NCBI GenBank assembly: GCA_004557245.1 | Contig: SFEL01000022.1 | Coordinates: 1 to 42,454, forward strand | DNA: 42,454 nt | Direction: 5' to 3' | From: Clostridiales bacterium | Lineage (GTDB): Bacteria; Bacillota; Clostridia; Christensenellales; CAG-138 | Shown here: one piece after another, positions 30,414 through 38,063 of the stretch | How the letters are laid out: each line of letters starts with the position of its first letter | Numbering within the stretch: the first letter of the stretch is position 1 | The notes under the pieces: model-generated | Seen by the model: the letters and a program-made list of their open reading frames with translations, nothing else | Databases searched by the model: none | Told to the model about the DNA's origin: nothing | Translations under genes and position numbers: made by a program

Positions 30414-31952
30414 TCAAAAAAGTGGCCGAACGCCACTTTTTTGAGTTTTACGGGTTTTGCCTTGCATAAAGCATGAGGTTCCGCCCCGGGAAACGGGCCG
30501 GAATTGACCCGCTTCGGCGGGCCTCCGGGCGGCAAAACCCGCAAAGTACGAAAACCTCCGGGTTTTCATCCGTTCTGACGCACATGTCGTCAGAGCCGGA
30601 TTGAACATAAGGGGCTGCGGCCCCTTATCAACCCCGGTGATCACAACGTCGCCTGATGTGGCGTGTGCGTCCAGCCACTTGCGTATCTCCTCAAATGTGC
30701 CGAGGTAAATGGCGTTGCCGCCGCCCGCGTTTATGCCGGCTACCATGTCGCGGGCGTGTACGGTACCGTCGTCCTTTTCACGGCCGGGGTAAATATCCGG
30801 CACCAGCACCGCGGTCGCGTTGTTGAAGCAGGTAACGTGATCCGTGAACAGCGTCTTTGCCCTTGTGTAGCTGTTGCACTGGAATACGCAGTATATGTTC
30901 CTGTGGGGTATGCGGCTGGCGGCGTCCAGCGCCGCGGCGGCCTCCGCAGGGTGATGGGCATAGTCGTGGTATATCTTTATGCCATCCCTCTCGCCGTAAA
31001 ACTCGAACCTGCGCTGGGTGTTGCGGAAGGCCTCCAGGCCGGAGGATACGGTGTGCATTTCCGCGCCCAGGTAAAGGGACACAGCCGCGGCCGCCATAGA
31101 GTCTATCACCGTATGGCTGCCGGGAATGTGCAGCGTTATGCGGCCCAGGTTTTCGCCCCTGAACATAAGGTCGAAGGAGGGGCAGCCGTTGCCGTCGTAG
31201 ACGAGGTTTGCGGGAGTATAGTCCGCGTCCTTCATACCGTAGGATATCTTATTTCCACGGAAATCGTCGAAAAGGCGCTTTACGCGGCTGTCGTCGGTGC
31301 AGCCTATGAACACGCCGTTTTCGGGCAAGAGGCCGATAAACCTGCGGAAGGCGGCCACTATGTTGTCCATGTTTTTATAGTAGTCCAGATGGTCGTTGTC
31401 TATGTTGTTTATGAGGGCTACCGTGGGGCGGAGGGTAAGGAAGCTCTCCACGTATTCGCAGGCCTCGGTGATGAACAAATCGTGGGAGCCTATGCGGGTG
31501 CCGCCCTGGAGGAAATCCACAAAGCCGCCGATGTGTACCGTGGCATTGGCGCCGCCCTTTTCGGATATCATGGCCAGCATGGAGGTGATAGTGGTTTTGC
31601 CGTGACAGCCTGCAATTCCTACTACCTCCTTGTAGCCTTCGGTGAGCTGGCCCAGTGCAACGCTGCGCTCAAGCTCGGGTATGCCCCGGCGTCTGGCTTC
31701 CGCCCGCTCCGGGTTATCAGGCTTTATTGCGGCAGAGTACACTACCAGATCGGCATCGCCTATGTTTTCGGCCTTCTGGCCGATGGCGACTGGTATGCCC
31801 AGCTCGCCCAAACGCTCGGTGAACGGGGAGGTGGTGCTGTCGCTGCCCTGTACCTGGTATCCTCTGGCCCTGAGTATCTGGGCAAGGCCGTTCATGGAGC
31901 AACCGCCTATGCCTATGAGATGTATTTTTTTATGCCCTTCGATATGTGTCAT
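30414..31952 (-). CDS. murC: UDP-N-acetylmuramate--L-alanine ligase with C-terminus replaced by a repeat element
   Basis: A 512-residue frame. About the first 439 residues are MurC, which adds L-alanine to UDP-N-acetylmuramate in the cytoplasm. Visible motifs are 'HLIGIGGCSMNGLAQ' near residue 10 (UDP-sugar binding), the ATP loop 'GIAGCHGKTTITSM' near 105, 'YVESFLTLRPTVALINNIDNDHLD' near 165 and 'YHDYAHHPAE' near 332. Native sequence ends at 'ATSGDVVIT'; the expected family ending (MGAGD.YK.. and about a dozen more residues) is missing. From there the frame reads the inverted 150-bp repeat and about 24 further codons, across a terminator hairpin, to a TGA at 30414. I place the start at 31952, five bases after GGAGG; an ATG at 31988 is less likely. 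It may be functional, impaired or relieved by another murC. Confidence 0.85.
   Translation of the reverse strand: MTHIEGHKKIHLIGIGGCSMNGLAQILRARGYQVQGSDSTTSPFTERLGELGIPVAIGQKAENIGDADLVVYSAAIKPDNPERAEARRRGIPELERSVALGQLTEGYKEVVGIAGCHGKTTITSMLAMISEKGGANATVHIGGFVDFLQGGTRIGSHDLFITEACEYVESFLTLRPTVALINNIDNDHLDYYKNMDNIVAAFRRFIGLLPENGVFIGCTDDSRVKRLFDDFRGNKISYGMKDADYTPANLVYDGNGCPSFDLMFRGENLGRITLHIPGSHTVIDSMAAAAVSLYLGAEMHTVSSGLEAFRNTQRRFEFYGERDGIKIYHDYAHHPAEAAAALDAASRIPHRNIYCVFQCNSYTRAKTLFTDHVTCFNNATAVLVPDIYPGREKDDGTVHARDMVAGINAGGGNAIYLGTFEEIRKWLDAHATSGDVVITGVDKGPQPLMFNPALTTCASERMKTRRFSYFAGFAARRPAEAGQFRPVSRGGTSCFMQGKTRKTQKSGVRPLF
30416..30442 (-). terminator. Terminator inside the run-on end of murC
   Basis: A perfect 11-bp stem AAAAAAGTGGC (30416-30426) / GCCACTTTTTT (30432-30442). 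The run-on murC frame passes through it and stops in its T run, suggesting the original stop was further upstream. Confidence 0.82.
30486..30635 (-). repeat. 150-bp structured repeat element, copy 2 (inverted, inside murC 3' end)
   Basis: Reverse complement of the element at 8733-8882 with four differences seen by eye. The palindrome, the CTGACG/CGTCAG stem, the GAAAACC/GGTTTTC stem and the GC-rich stems are all kept, two by sequence identity and one (GAAAACC to GGTTTTC) with a changed loop base. Its reading in the murC frame gives 'GVDKGPQPLMFNPALTTCAS' and onwards, the same peptide as in copy 1 frame +. The boundary with native murC is at about 30636. Confidence 0.92.
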
Positions 31953-31998
31953 ATTTTCCTCCCTGGGAAAAATGTAATTGCGGATCAACTGCCGATAA

Positions 31999-32823
31999 TT
32001 ATATCACAAACCCGCCCGTACTACAAACGCGGGCGAAGGGCAGGTCGCGAAAGCTTTTCTGCGCTTCCGCCGCCTGCTCCGCCGTTTTGAATATGCCCAC
32101 TACCGCCGCGCCGCTGCCAGTCATGAAGGCGTGGGCGCCCAGCGCCTGAAGGCGTTTTTTGTTTTGCGCTATTTCGGGAGAAAGGCCGATGGCGGGAATT
32201 TCCAGCGCATTTTCGCATAGGGGTATCAGCCCGGTAATGTCTCCACGCATTATTGCGGCTATTGCCCCGTCAGTGTCCGGACGCCTTTCAATGGGCAGCC
32301 TTAACTCTTTGAACAGCGCGCCTGTGCTCACTCCCTCGTTGCCCTTTATTATAAGCAGGTTCAGCTCCGGGGCGGGCAGCGGCGTAAGCACCTCGCCGAT
32401 TCCCTCTGCCACGGCGCAGCCGCCCATAAGGCAAAATGGTACGTCCGCACCTATGGAAAGACCTATACTATACAGCTCACTTTCGCTGAGCGGTCCGCCG
32501 TATAGCCTGTTCATGCCGCGCAGTACTCCGGCAGCGTCGGCGCTTGCGCCTCCCATGCCGGCCTTGGAGGGTATGCCTTTTTGTATATATATGTCCGCGC
32601 CTCTGCCGGTTTTTTCGAAGAAGGCCCGGGCGGCCATTATGGCGGTGTTCTGGGGCGGCACTTCCTCATCAAATATCACGCTGACGCCTTCCGATCGCTC
32701 CATATGGACGGCATCATATACGTCCACGGCGCACATTACGCCCCGGAGCTGATGGTAACCGTCCGGCCGCCTGTACAGCACGTCTAACGTCAGGTTGATT
32801 TTTCCGTAAGCCTTTATATCCAT
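31999..32823 (-). CDS. ispE: 4-diphosphocytidyl-2-C-methyl-D-erythritol kinase
   Basis: A 274-residue GHMP kinase of the MEP isoprenoid pathway; it phosphorylates CDP-methylerythritol. The N-terminal 'AYGKINLTLDVLYRRPDGYH' holds the family Lys and substrate-binding residues, 'IPSKAGMGGASADAAG' near residue 85 is the ATP-binding loop and 'FMTGSGAAVVGIF' near 235 is the C-terminal GHMP motif. Length is slightly short of the usual 280-290. It precedes murC by 46 bases on the same strand, so the two may share a transcript. In many Clostridia ispE neighbours spoIIR, as it does here divergently. Confidence 0.95.
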   Translation of the reverse strand: MDIKAYGKINLTLDVLYRRPDGYHQLRGVMCAVDVYDAVHMERSEGVSVIFDEEVPPQNTAIMAARAFFEKTGRGADIYIQKGIPSKAGMGGASADAAGVLRGMNRLYGGPLSESELYSIGLSIGADVPFCLMGGCAVAEGIGEVLTPLPAPELNLLIIKGNEGVSTGALFKELRLPIERRPDTDGAIAAIMRGDITGLIPLCENALEIPAIGLSPEIAQNKKRLQALGAHAFMTGSGAAVVGIFKTAEQAAEAQKSFRDLPFARVCSTGGFVI

Positions 32824-32853
32824 ATCCGCATTATAACAAACCCGGGGCTAAAT

Positions 32854-32883
32854 GTATATTTCAACAGCGGCGGGGCGATAATT
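32854..32883 (+). promoter_or_regulatory. Sigma-F (forespore) promoter of spoIIR
   Basis: GTATA (32854-32858), a 15-base spacer and GGCGATAATT (32874-32883) match the sigma-F/sigma-G consensus (GYATA-N15-GGnRAnAnTW) at every position. It is 44 bases upstream of the spoIIR start, as expected for a gene known to be sigma-F dependent in Bacillus. Confidence 0.85.
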
Positions 32884-32927
32884 TTTCATATGTAAAATAT
32901 GCAAATCAGCACAAAGGGGAAACAAAT

Positions 32928-33476
32928 ATGAAAAATACGCTGTACAGAAAGCTGCTGTACGTCATATCCATGGTGCTGCTGTCGTTAGTGGCGGTGCTGC
33001 TGTTCAGGCCGGAGGAAGGCATATTCCGAATGCACGTGATAGCCAACAGCGACAGCGCGGCGGATCAGGCAACAAAGCTTGCGGTACGGGACGCCATATT
33101 GGATTACGAGCGCGGCATGGGGGATGTGGGCAGCGCGGAGGAGGTAAAGGCCAGACTCATGGACGATGGGAGGGGGCTCTGCACCGCCATAGATAACGTG
33201 CTTCATGAGCGGGGCATGGATTATTCCGCCGAGCTGCACATAGGCACATATGACTTTCCTGACAGGGAGTATGGCGGCAAGCTGTATCCCGCCGGAAGGT
33301 ACCAGGCACTCAGGGTGATACTGGGAGAGGGAAAAGGGAAAAACTGGTGGTGCGTAATGTTCCCGCCACTGTGCATACTGGAGGACGAAAATGGAAAAAT
33401 TGAAGATGAGGCAAAATTTGATAGCCTGATAATGAAGCTTATAAGGGAGGCGAAAAAGAATGAGAGGGCTGAATAG
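32928..33476 (+). CDS. spoIIR: Stage II sporulation protein R
   Basis: A 182-residue secreted signalling protein. Residues 1-28 are a signal/anchor segment ('YVISMVLLSLVAVLLF'). The mature part opens 'IFRMHVIANSDSAADQATKLAVRDAILDY', which is the SpoIIR signature, and ends 'WWCVMFPPLCILE', also conserved. SpoIIR is made in the forespore under sigma-F, exported to the intermembrane space and triggers SpoIIGA to process pro-sigma-E in the mother cell. The consensus sigma-F promoter just upstream fits. It overlaps sleB by 17 bases. Its presence means the organism is very probably spore forming. Confidence 0.97.
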   Translation: MKNTLYRKLLYVISMVLLSLVAVLLFRPEEGIFRMHVIANSDSAADQATKLAVRDAILDYERGMGDVGSAEEVKARLMDDGRGLCTAIDNVLHERGMDYSAELHIGTYDFPDREYGGKLYPAGRYQALRVILGEGKGKNWWCVMFPPLCILEDENGKIEDEAKFDSLIMKLIREAKKNERAE

Positions 33477-34149
33477 GAGCATAGTCGCGCTGCTTGCGCT
33501 GCTGCTTATACTGTGCATCGCGGTGCCGGAAATGGCGGACGCGGCAGCGCTGAGGCAGGGCTCCTCCGGCGAGCAGGTAAAGACGCTGCAAAGCAAGCTG
33601 AAGCGCTGGGGGTATTATAACGGCAATGTGGACGGCATATTCGGCAGCGGAACGGCGCAGGCCGTAAAAAACTTCCAGAGAAAAAACGGCCTTACGGTGG
33701 ACGGCATAGTGGGGGAGGCCACAGCCAGGGCGCTGGGCATGTCCCTGACAGGCAGCTCTGGAGGTGGGTCATCAAGCTCCGGTGGGTCGAGCAATTCCGG
33801 GGACAAGGACCTGTATCTTCTGGCCAAGCTGGTACACGGGGAGTCCAGGGGTGAACCTTACAAGGGCAAGGTTGCCGTGGCGGCAGTGGTGCTGAACCGG
33901 GTAAAAAGCTCATCCTTCCCGAACAGCATATCCGGCGTGATATACCAGAAGGGCGCTTTTTCCGCCGTCTCGGACGGACAGATAAACCTTTCCCCTGACA
34001 ACGAATCCATAAAGGCCGCCAGGGACGCCATGAACGGCTGGGATCCCACCGGCGGCTGCCTGTACTACTACAACCCCAAGAAGACCAGCAACAAGTGGAT
34101 GCTGTCACACGATGTGGTGCTGACCATAGGCGAGCACGCCTTCTTCTAA
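33460..34149 (+). CDS. sleB: Spore cortex-lytic enzyme SleB
   Basis: A 229-residue germination enzyme. Residues 1-28 are a signal peptide; about 32-92 is a peptidoglycan-binding domain ('RQGSSGEQVKTLQSKLKRWGYY' to 'TVDGIVGEATARAL'); a Ser/Gly linker follows; about 118-229 is the hydrolase_2 catalytic domain with 'LVHGESRGEPYKGKVAVAAV' carrying the conserved Glu. It is a lytic transglycosylase that degrades cortex peptidoglycan containing muramic-delta-lactam. It starts inside the spoIIR end with an AAGGGAGG ribosome site, so it is cotranscribed with spoIIR, and is followed by its usual partner ypeB after 33 bases. Confidence 0.97.
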   Translation: MRGLNRSIVALLALLLILCIAVPEMADAAALRQGSSGEQVKTLQSKLKRWGYYNGNVDGIFGSGTAQAVKNFQRKNGLTVDGIVGEATARALGMSLTGSSGGGSSSSGGSSNSGDKDLYLLAKLVHGESRGEPYKGKVAVAAVVLNRVKSSSFPNSISGVIYQKGAFSAVSDGQINLSPDNESIKAARDAMNGWDPTGGCLYYYNPKKTSNKWMLSHDVVLTIGEHAFF

Positions 34150-34182
34150 TGGGGCATAACGGCTTTATACGAGGTGAGATAA

Positions 34183-35508
34183 ATGAGCGAAAAAACGCAG
34201 AACGCTTTTCAGAAATACATAATACCCGCCATACTGGCCGTGGCGCTCATAGGAGTCATACTATGGGCGGCGCAGCAGAAGGCGCTGGCTGAGAGCTATA
34301 AAAACCTGGCAAAGGAAAGCTATGTCAGGGCATACGGCGAGCTTACCGACGACCTTTACGATATGGAGAGCACGCTGTCCAAGCTTACTGCCGTCAATTC
34401 CCCCGCACAATACGTTTTGCTGCTGGACGAGGTTTGGCGGCTGTCCGGCTCAGCGGTGAGCCACATGTCCTATCTGCCGGTGTCCCACGTGGACACGGCC
34501 GAGCTCAACCAGTTCGTGGTGAGGCTGGGCGATTACGCACATTCGCTTACCAAGAAGGCAGTGCGGGGCGGAGTAATGACGGAGGAGGATACAAACACCA
34601 TACTACAGCTCCGGGACAGCTGCGCAAAGCTGGCGGAGGAATACGGCGATAAGTACGCCAGGGGCGACGTACCCACAGAGGGTATAGATGCTGAGGGCTA
34701 CTTTGCGGACAACAAGCCTCAGGACAGCGAGGGCATATCGGAGTTTCCCACTCTAATATACGACGGCCCCTTCTCGGAAAGCAGCGAAAAACTCGAACCC
34801 AAGGGCCTGTCAGGCGGCGAGGTGACCATGGAGCAGGCGAAGACCGTGGCCAACATAATTGCCGGCGTGACGTTTGGCGAGGGGCAGGAGACGGGCGGAA
34901 AGATTCCTGCCTATCAATTCAGTATGAGCAATGAAGACGGCACGTGGGTTGAAGCGGCTGTGACTAAGCAAGGAGGCAAGCTGCTGTGGTACATGAGTCC
35001 ATGTAAGGGAAATACCGAGGGAAAGCCTGACGATGCTGAGGGTAAAAGATACGCTGACACGGCGCTGAAAAAGCTGGAGGAGCTGGGCTACCGGAGCATG
35101 ACGGCAACCTACGCCCAATATTACGGCGGGGCGGCGCTTATCAACTGCGCAGCCACGCAGAATGACGTCATACTATACAACGACCTCATCAAGGTTTGGG
35201 TAGACCGGGAGACCAATGAGGTGACAGGCGTTGACGCCAGGAACTATCTCTTCAGCCATACCGAAAGGGAGCTGCCTGAGGCCAGCGTCACTATGGCCGA
35301 GGCGGAGGGCTATCTTGCTCCCTCGCTGAAGGTTATGGAACGGCAGCTTGCGCTGATACCAATAACACCCGAGACCGAGCGGCTGTGCTACGAGTTCAAG
35401 TGTACCTCGGGCAATGATTCGTATATAGTCTACATAGGCGTGGAGACGGGGGAAGAGGAACAGATATTCAAGATAATCGACAGCGAAGACGGGCAGCTGG
35501 TCATATAG
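34183..35508 (+). CDS. ypeB: Germination protein YpeB
   Basis: A 441-residue spore protein. An N-terminal transmembrane helix at about residues 12-30 anchors it at the inner spore membrane; the rest faces the cortex and holds three YpeB/PepSY-type repeats (for example 'KTVANIIAGVTF', 'GKRYADTALKKLEELGYRSM', 'VTMAEAEGYLAPSLKV'). In Bacillus YpeB and SleB depend on each other for stability and localisation. Adjacent sleB-ypeB genes are the normal arrangement. The start follows a weak GAGGTGAG site. A terminator follows at 35511-35555. Confidence 0.96.
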   Translation: MSEKTQNAFQKYIIPAILAVALIGVILWAAQQKALAESYKNLAKESYVRAYGELTDDLYDMESTLSKLTAVNSPAQYVLLLDEVWRLSGSAVSHMSYLPVSHVDTAELNQFVVRLGDYAHSLTKKAVRGGVMTEEDTNTILQLRDSCAKLAEEYGDKYARGDVPTEGIDAEGYFADNKPQDSEGISEFPTLIYDGPFSESSEKLEPKGLSGGEVTMEQAKTVANIIAGVTFGEGQETGGKIPAYQFSMSNEDGTWVEAAVTKQGGKLLWYMSPCKGNTEGKPDDAEGKRYADTALKKLEELGYRSMTATYAQYYGGAALINCAATQNDVILYNDLIKVWVDRETNEVTGVDARNYLFSHTERELPEASVTMAEAEGYLAPSLKVMERQLALIPITPETERLCYEFKCTSGNDSYIVYIGVETGEEEQIFKIIDSEDGQLVI

Positions 35509-35510
35509 CA

Positions 35511-35555
35511 GCAAAAACGCTTTGGGGCCATTCTTATACAGGACGGCCCTTTTGC
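35511..35555 (+). terminator. Terminator of spoIIR-sleB-ypeB
   Basis: GCAAAA (35511-35516) pairs with TTTTGC (35550-35555), enclosing GGGCC/GGCCC (35525-35529, 35545-35549); the T tract is short. Confidence 0.55.
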
Positions 35556-35599
35556 AGGAAAAAGATTGAGAAATTTCATACAAAATTGCCCTGTTTGCC

Positions 35600-35628
35600 T
35601 TGACAAATCGCAAAAAAAGCCGTAATCT
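35600..35628 (+). promoter_or_regulatory. Sigma-A promoter for the 210-aa unknown gene and the MBL hydrolase
   Basis: A perfect TTGACA (35600-35605), 17-base spacer, TAATCT (35623-35628), 32 bases upstream of the start codon at 35660. Confidence 0.8.
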
Positions 35629-35659
35629 AAATAAACCACTTTTTGGCTGGGGAGCTACC

Positions 35660-36292
35660 ATGGCGGCAAATACCGAAATAACAGAGCTTATTCGCAGCGA
35701 ATTATGCCGTTTCCTGCAAGACGTCTGCGCCGATAAAGCCGGCGTAAAATTGGATATGGACAACCCAGCGGCGGAGGTATCCGCCCCATTGGGCTTCGTT
35801 ACCGGCTATACCGCCCAATTCTGGGCGGAAAGGCTCACTGACCAACTGAGCAGACACGAGCCGTCGGTTTTTGGCGTGCCGCTAATAGAGGGTGTAACCG
35901 CCGTAAGAGGCCATGTGGCGTTCCATATATCCATTCAGGCATATAACGCCATGACCCATCATATAATAGAAAGCTGCAAGCTGCCGGATGTGCCGGATAA
36001 AAGCTGCGATGATGTATCCTATGCGCTCGTAAAGTCCCTCATGCTTGCGAGAAAGGGCGGGGACGGCATACCGGATACGGCTTCAATAAAGAAAGCACTG
36101 TGGCTCGGCATAAGCGCCGGGGGCTTTTCCGGGGCAAAGCGAGCCGCGCTGAACAGGCGCTGTGCAGCCGCTGTGCTGGGCATATTCGACGGAATGAAAG
36201 ACGGGGAGAGGGACGCTCTCGCGGCGCGGCTGGGCCCTTTCGGGCAGTGCGCCGCCAGGTTGATCTGGGTTAATTCCCTTCAGGAGGTATAA
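35660..36292 (+). CDS. Uncharacterised protein, weakly like arginyl-tRNA synthetase accessory domains
   Basis: A 210-residue soluble protein that I do not recognise with certainty. The N-terminal half ('EITELIRSELCRFLQDV', then 'PAAEVSAPLGFVTGYTAQFWAERLTDQL') has the cadence of the ArgRS N-terminal Add domain, and 'VRGHVAFHISIQAYNAMTHHII' resembles the segment where ArgRS passes to its catalytic core. The C-terminal 90 residues are helical and could be DALR-like. There is no HIGH/KMSKS catalytic core, so if the resemblance is real it would be a stand-alone remnant or RNA-binding protein. Start chosen at 35660 by the promoter position and a GGGGAG site. It is five bases upstream of the MBL-fold gene and surely cotranscribed with it. 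Confidence 0.7.
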   Translation: MAANTEITELIRSELCRFLQDVCADKAGVKLDMDNPAAEVSAPLGFVTGYTAQFWAERLTDQLSRHEPSVFGVPLIEGVTAVRGHVAFHISIQAYNAMTHHIIESCKLPDVPDKSCDDVSYALVKSLMLARKGGDGIPDTASIKKALWLGISAGGFSGAKRAALNRRCAAAVLGIFDGMKDGERDALAARLGPFGQCAARLIWVNSLQEV

Positions 36293-36297
36293 AATAT

Positions 36298-36945
36298 ATG
36301 TTGATAAAAAGATTTGCACACTCATGTTTTCTGCTGCAAAGCGATAGCGGTACCCGCATACTCACGGATCCCTGCGACCCGGCAACCGGCTATAACGTAG
36401 GCCCTGTTGAGGCGGACTGCGTGACCGAGAGCCACCAGCACCACGACCACAACTATACCGCAGCGGCAAAGGGCAGAGACGTAAAGGTAATATCAGCCCC
36501 CGGCGAGTATACCGTAGGTGACGTAAAGATAACGGGCATACCCTGTTGGCATGACGAAATGCAGGGCGCAAAGCGGGGCAGCAATATTATATTCATATTC
36601 GAGATGGACGGCCTGCGCCTTGCCCATATGGGCGACATAGGCCACCTGCCGGACGAAGCTACCCTTAAAGCCATGGGCCATATAGACATACTGCTCATAC
36701 CCGTAGGCGGCATATACACAGTGGATTATAAGCAGGCGCTGGAAATAGTCTACACCGTAAAGCCAAGGGTAGTCATACCCATGCACTACGCCAGCGATAA
36801 GCTGGCATTTGAGCTGGGTGAGCTGGCTCCATTCCTTGACAACGCAAGAAACTGTGCCATACACCGCATGCGCCAGAGCGAGGCCGTCATCACAAGGGAA
36901 AGCCTTGGCAGCAACAGGATAATCGTGCTGGACTGCGCAAGCTGA
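36298..36945 (+). CDS. Metallo-beta-lactamase-fold hydrolase (UlaG-like)
   Basis: A 215-residue MBL-fold enzyme. The metal-binding signature is 'SHQHHDHNYT' (an HxHxDH variant, near residue 45), with further ligands in 'GIPCWHDEMQG' near 80, 'LAHMGDIGH' near 105 and 'VVIPMHYAS' near 160. The short domain beginning 'IKRFAHSCFLLQ' is of the UlaG/YtkL type, described as L-ascorbate-6-phosphate lactonase or general metal-dependent hydrolases; the natural substrate is unknown. It is downstream of and coupled to the unknown 210-residue protein. A 15-bp perfect hairpin terminator follows. Confidence 0.92.
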   Translation: MLIKRFAHSCFLLQSDSGTRILTDPCDPATGYNVGPVEADCVTESHQHHDHNYTAAAKGRDVKVISAPGEYTVGDVKITGIPCWHDEMQGAKRGSNIIFIFEMDGLRLAHMGDIGHLPDEATLKAMGHIDILLIPVGGIYTVDYKQALEIVYTVKPRVVIPMHYASDKLAFELGELAPFLDNARNCAIHRMRQSEAVITRESLGSNRIIVLDCAS

Positions 36946-36960
36946 TAAAATAACAGGAGT

Positions 36961-37000
36961 AAATAAAAACAAGCCTGACTGTTCCGGCTTGTTTTTATTT
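36961..37000. terminator. Bidirectional terminator between the MBL hydrolase and the EamA transporter
   Basis: A perfect 15-bp stem (36961-36975 with 36986-37000) with core AAGCC/GGCTT and A/T flanks, able to serve both convergent genes. Confidence 0.92.
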
Positions 37001-37036
37001 ATCTGTTTCGTCTTTAGGGGGAGGAAGACGAGGGTA

Positions 37037-37936
37037 CTACGCTTTCTTTGACTTTGCGCTGCGGCTGCTCTCCAGCATTATGCTGCCCAGTATCAGCACA
37101 GCGCCTATGGCGCCCATGATCCCTATTTTCTCATGCAGGAAGGCCGAGCTCATGAGGGCGGTAGAGAGGGGGTTGAGGGCGCAGAACTGGCTCGCCCTCT
37201 CGGAGGGTATCCTGCGCTGGGCTACGGGCTGAAGGGTGAAGCCAAAGCAGCTGCAAACCAACGCAAGACCCAATATCGGCAGCCACTCAGAGGCGCAGGA
37301 GGGCAGCTTGGGAGCCTCGAATATGAAGGAGGCTATGGTGGTGAACAGGCCTATGAAGCCTACCTGCGCTATGCCTATGAGAAGAGGATCCCCCTTTCTG
37401 GAAAGCCTGTCTGTAAGTATTATGGCTACGGCGTACAGAATTGCGGAGAGCATGCACAGCCCTTCTCCAAGGCCGAAGCTGAACCTGCCGGAGCGCAGGG
37501 TGAGGGAGCCCACGCCTATGAGAGTCAGCCCGGCGCAGAACAGCGCCTTTTTGCAGGGCAGCTTCCTATGCAGCAGCGCCTCCATCAGCGGCACTATCAC
37601 TATTGCGGTATTTTCGAGAAAGGAGGTAGTGGAAGCGAGGGTGTGCTTGAGGGCGAAAAGCTCTGCCGCCATCATTGCGGAGAAAGCGCCGCCTATTGCC
37701 ATGCCCATGAGCAGCGTGCTGAGGTTCATCCGCCTCATCCGGTTGAAGAATATGGCGCAGAGTATAACAAAGGCGAGGCAGAAGCGCACGGAGAGTATGT
37801 TCAGCGGGCTCATGGTAGCGAGCACCGCTTTGGACAGCAACAGAGAGGTGCTGCGGGCCACTATGACCCCTGCGAGAAGCAGCTCGGCAGGGTTTGCCCG
37901 GTAGCCTGTTCTTGCCCTTGCGCTGATGCTTTCCAT
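37037..37936 (-). CDS. EamA/DMT family transporter
   Basis: A 299-residue membrane protein with about ten hydrophobic helices as two EamA repeats. Visible hallmarks are 'SPLNILSVRFCLAFVIL' in the first repeat, 'LASTTSFLENTAIVIVPLMEALLHRKLP' with the conserved Pro-Leu and Glu at the end of repeat one (near residue 110), and 'ASQFCALNPLSTALMSSAFLHEKIG' as the same point in repeat two. Members export amino acids, nucleosides or other metabolites, or take them up; the substrate is not known. It is divergent from a LysR gene, and such pairs are usually regulator and target. Confidence 0.9.
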   Translation of the reverse strand: MESISARARTGYRANPAELLLAGVIVARSTSLLLSKAVLATMSPLNILSVRFCLAFVILCAIFFNRMRRMNLSTLLMGMAIGGAFSAMMAAELFALKHTLASTTSFLENTAIVIVPLMEALLHRKLPCKKALFCAGLTLIGVGSLTLRSGRFSFGLGEGLCMLSAILYAVAIILTDRLSRKGDPLLIGIAQVGFIGLFTTIASFIFEAPKLPSCASEWLPILGLALVCSCFGFTLQPVAQRRIPSERASQFCALNPLSTALMSSAFLHEKIGIMGAIGAVLILGSIMLESSRSAKSKKA

Positions 37937-37975
37937 TACTTCTGTCCCTTCCTGACATTTTGTCGTTTTCTTTGT

Positions 37976-38004
37976 TTGACATCATTATATTACTGTTATA
38001 TATT
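37976..38004 (+). promoter_or_regulatory. Sigma-A promoter for the LysR gene at 38064
   Basis: A perfect TTGACA (37976-37981), 17-base spacer, TATATT (37999-38004), about 60 bases upstream of the LysR start and in the intergenic region shared with the EamA gene, so it is also the likely LysR binding region. Confidence 0.75.
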
Positions 38005-38063
38005 TGAGTAAAACGATAATATATCACGGCAGCATTGATAGAAAGTCAAAATAGAGGCGCGAT

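Noticed and set aside
30486..30635. The repeat as a genuine additional domain of MurC
   Set aside because: The same peptide is encoded by copy 1 outside any gene, and the frame continues through a terminator, so a run-on is the simpler explanation; kept as a finding to test.
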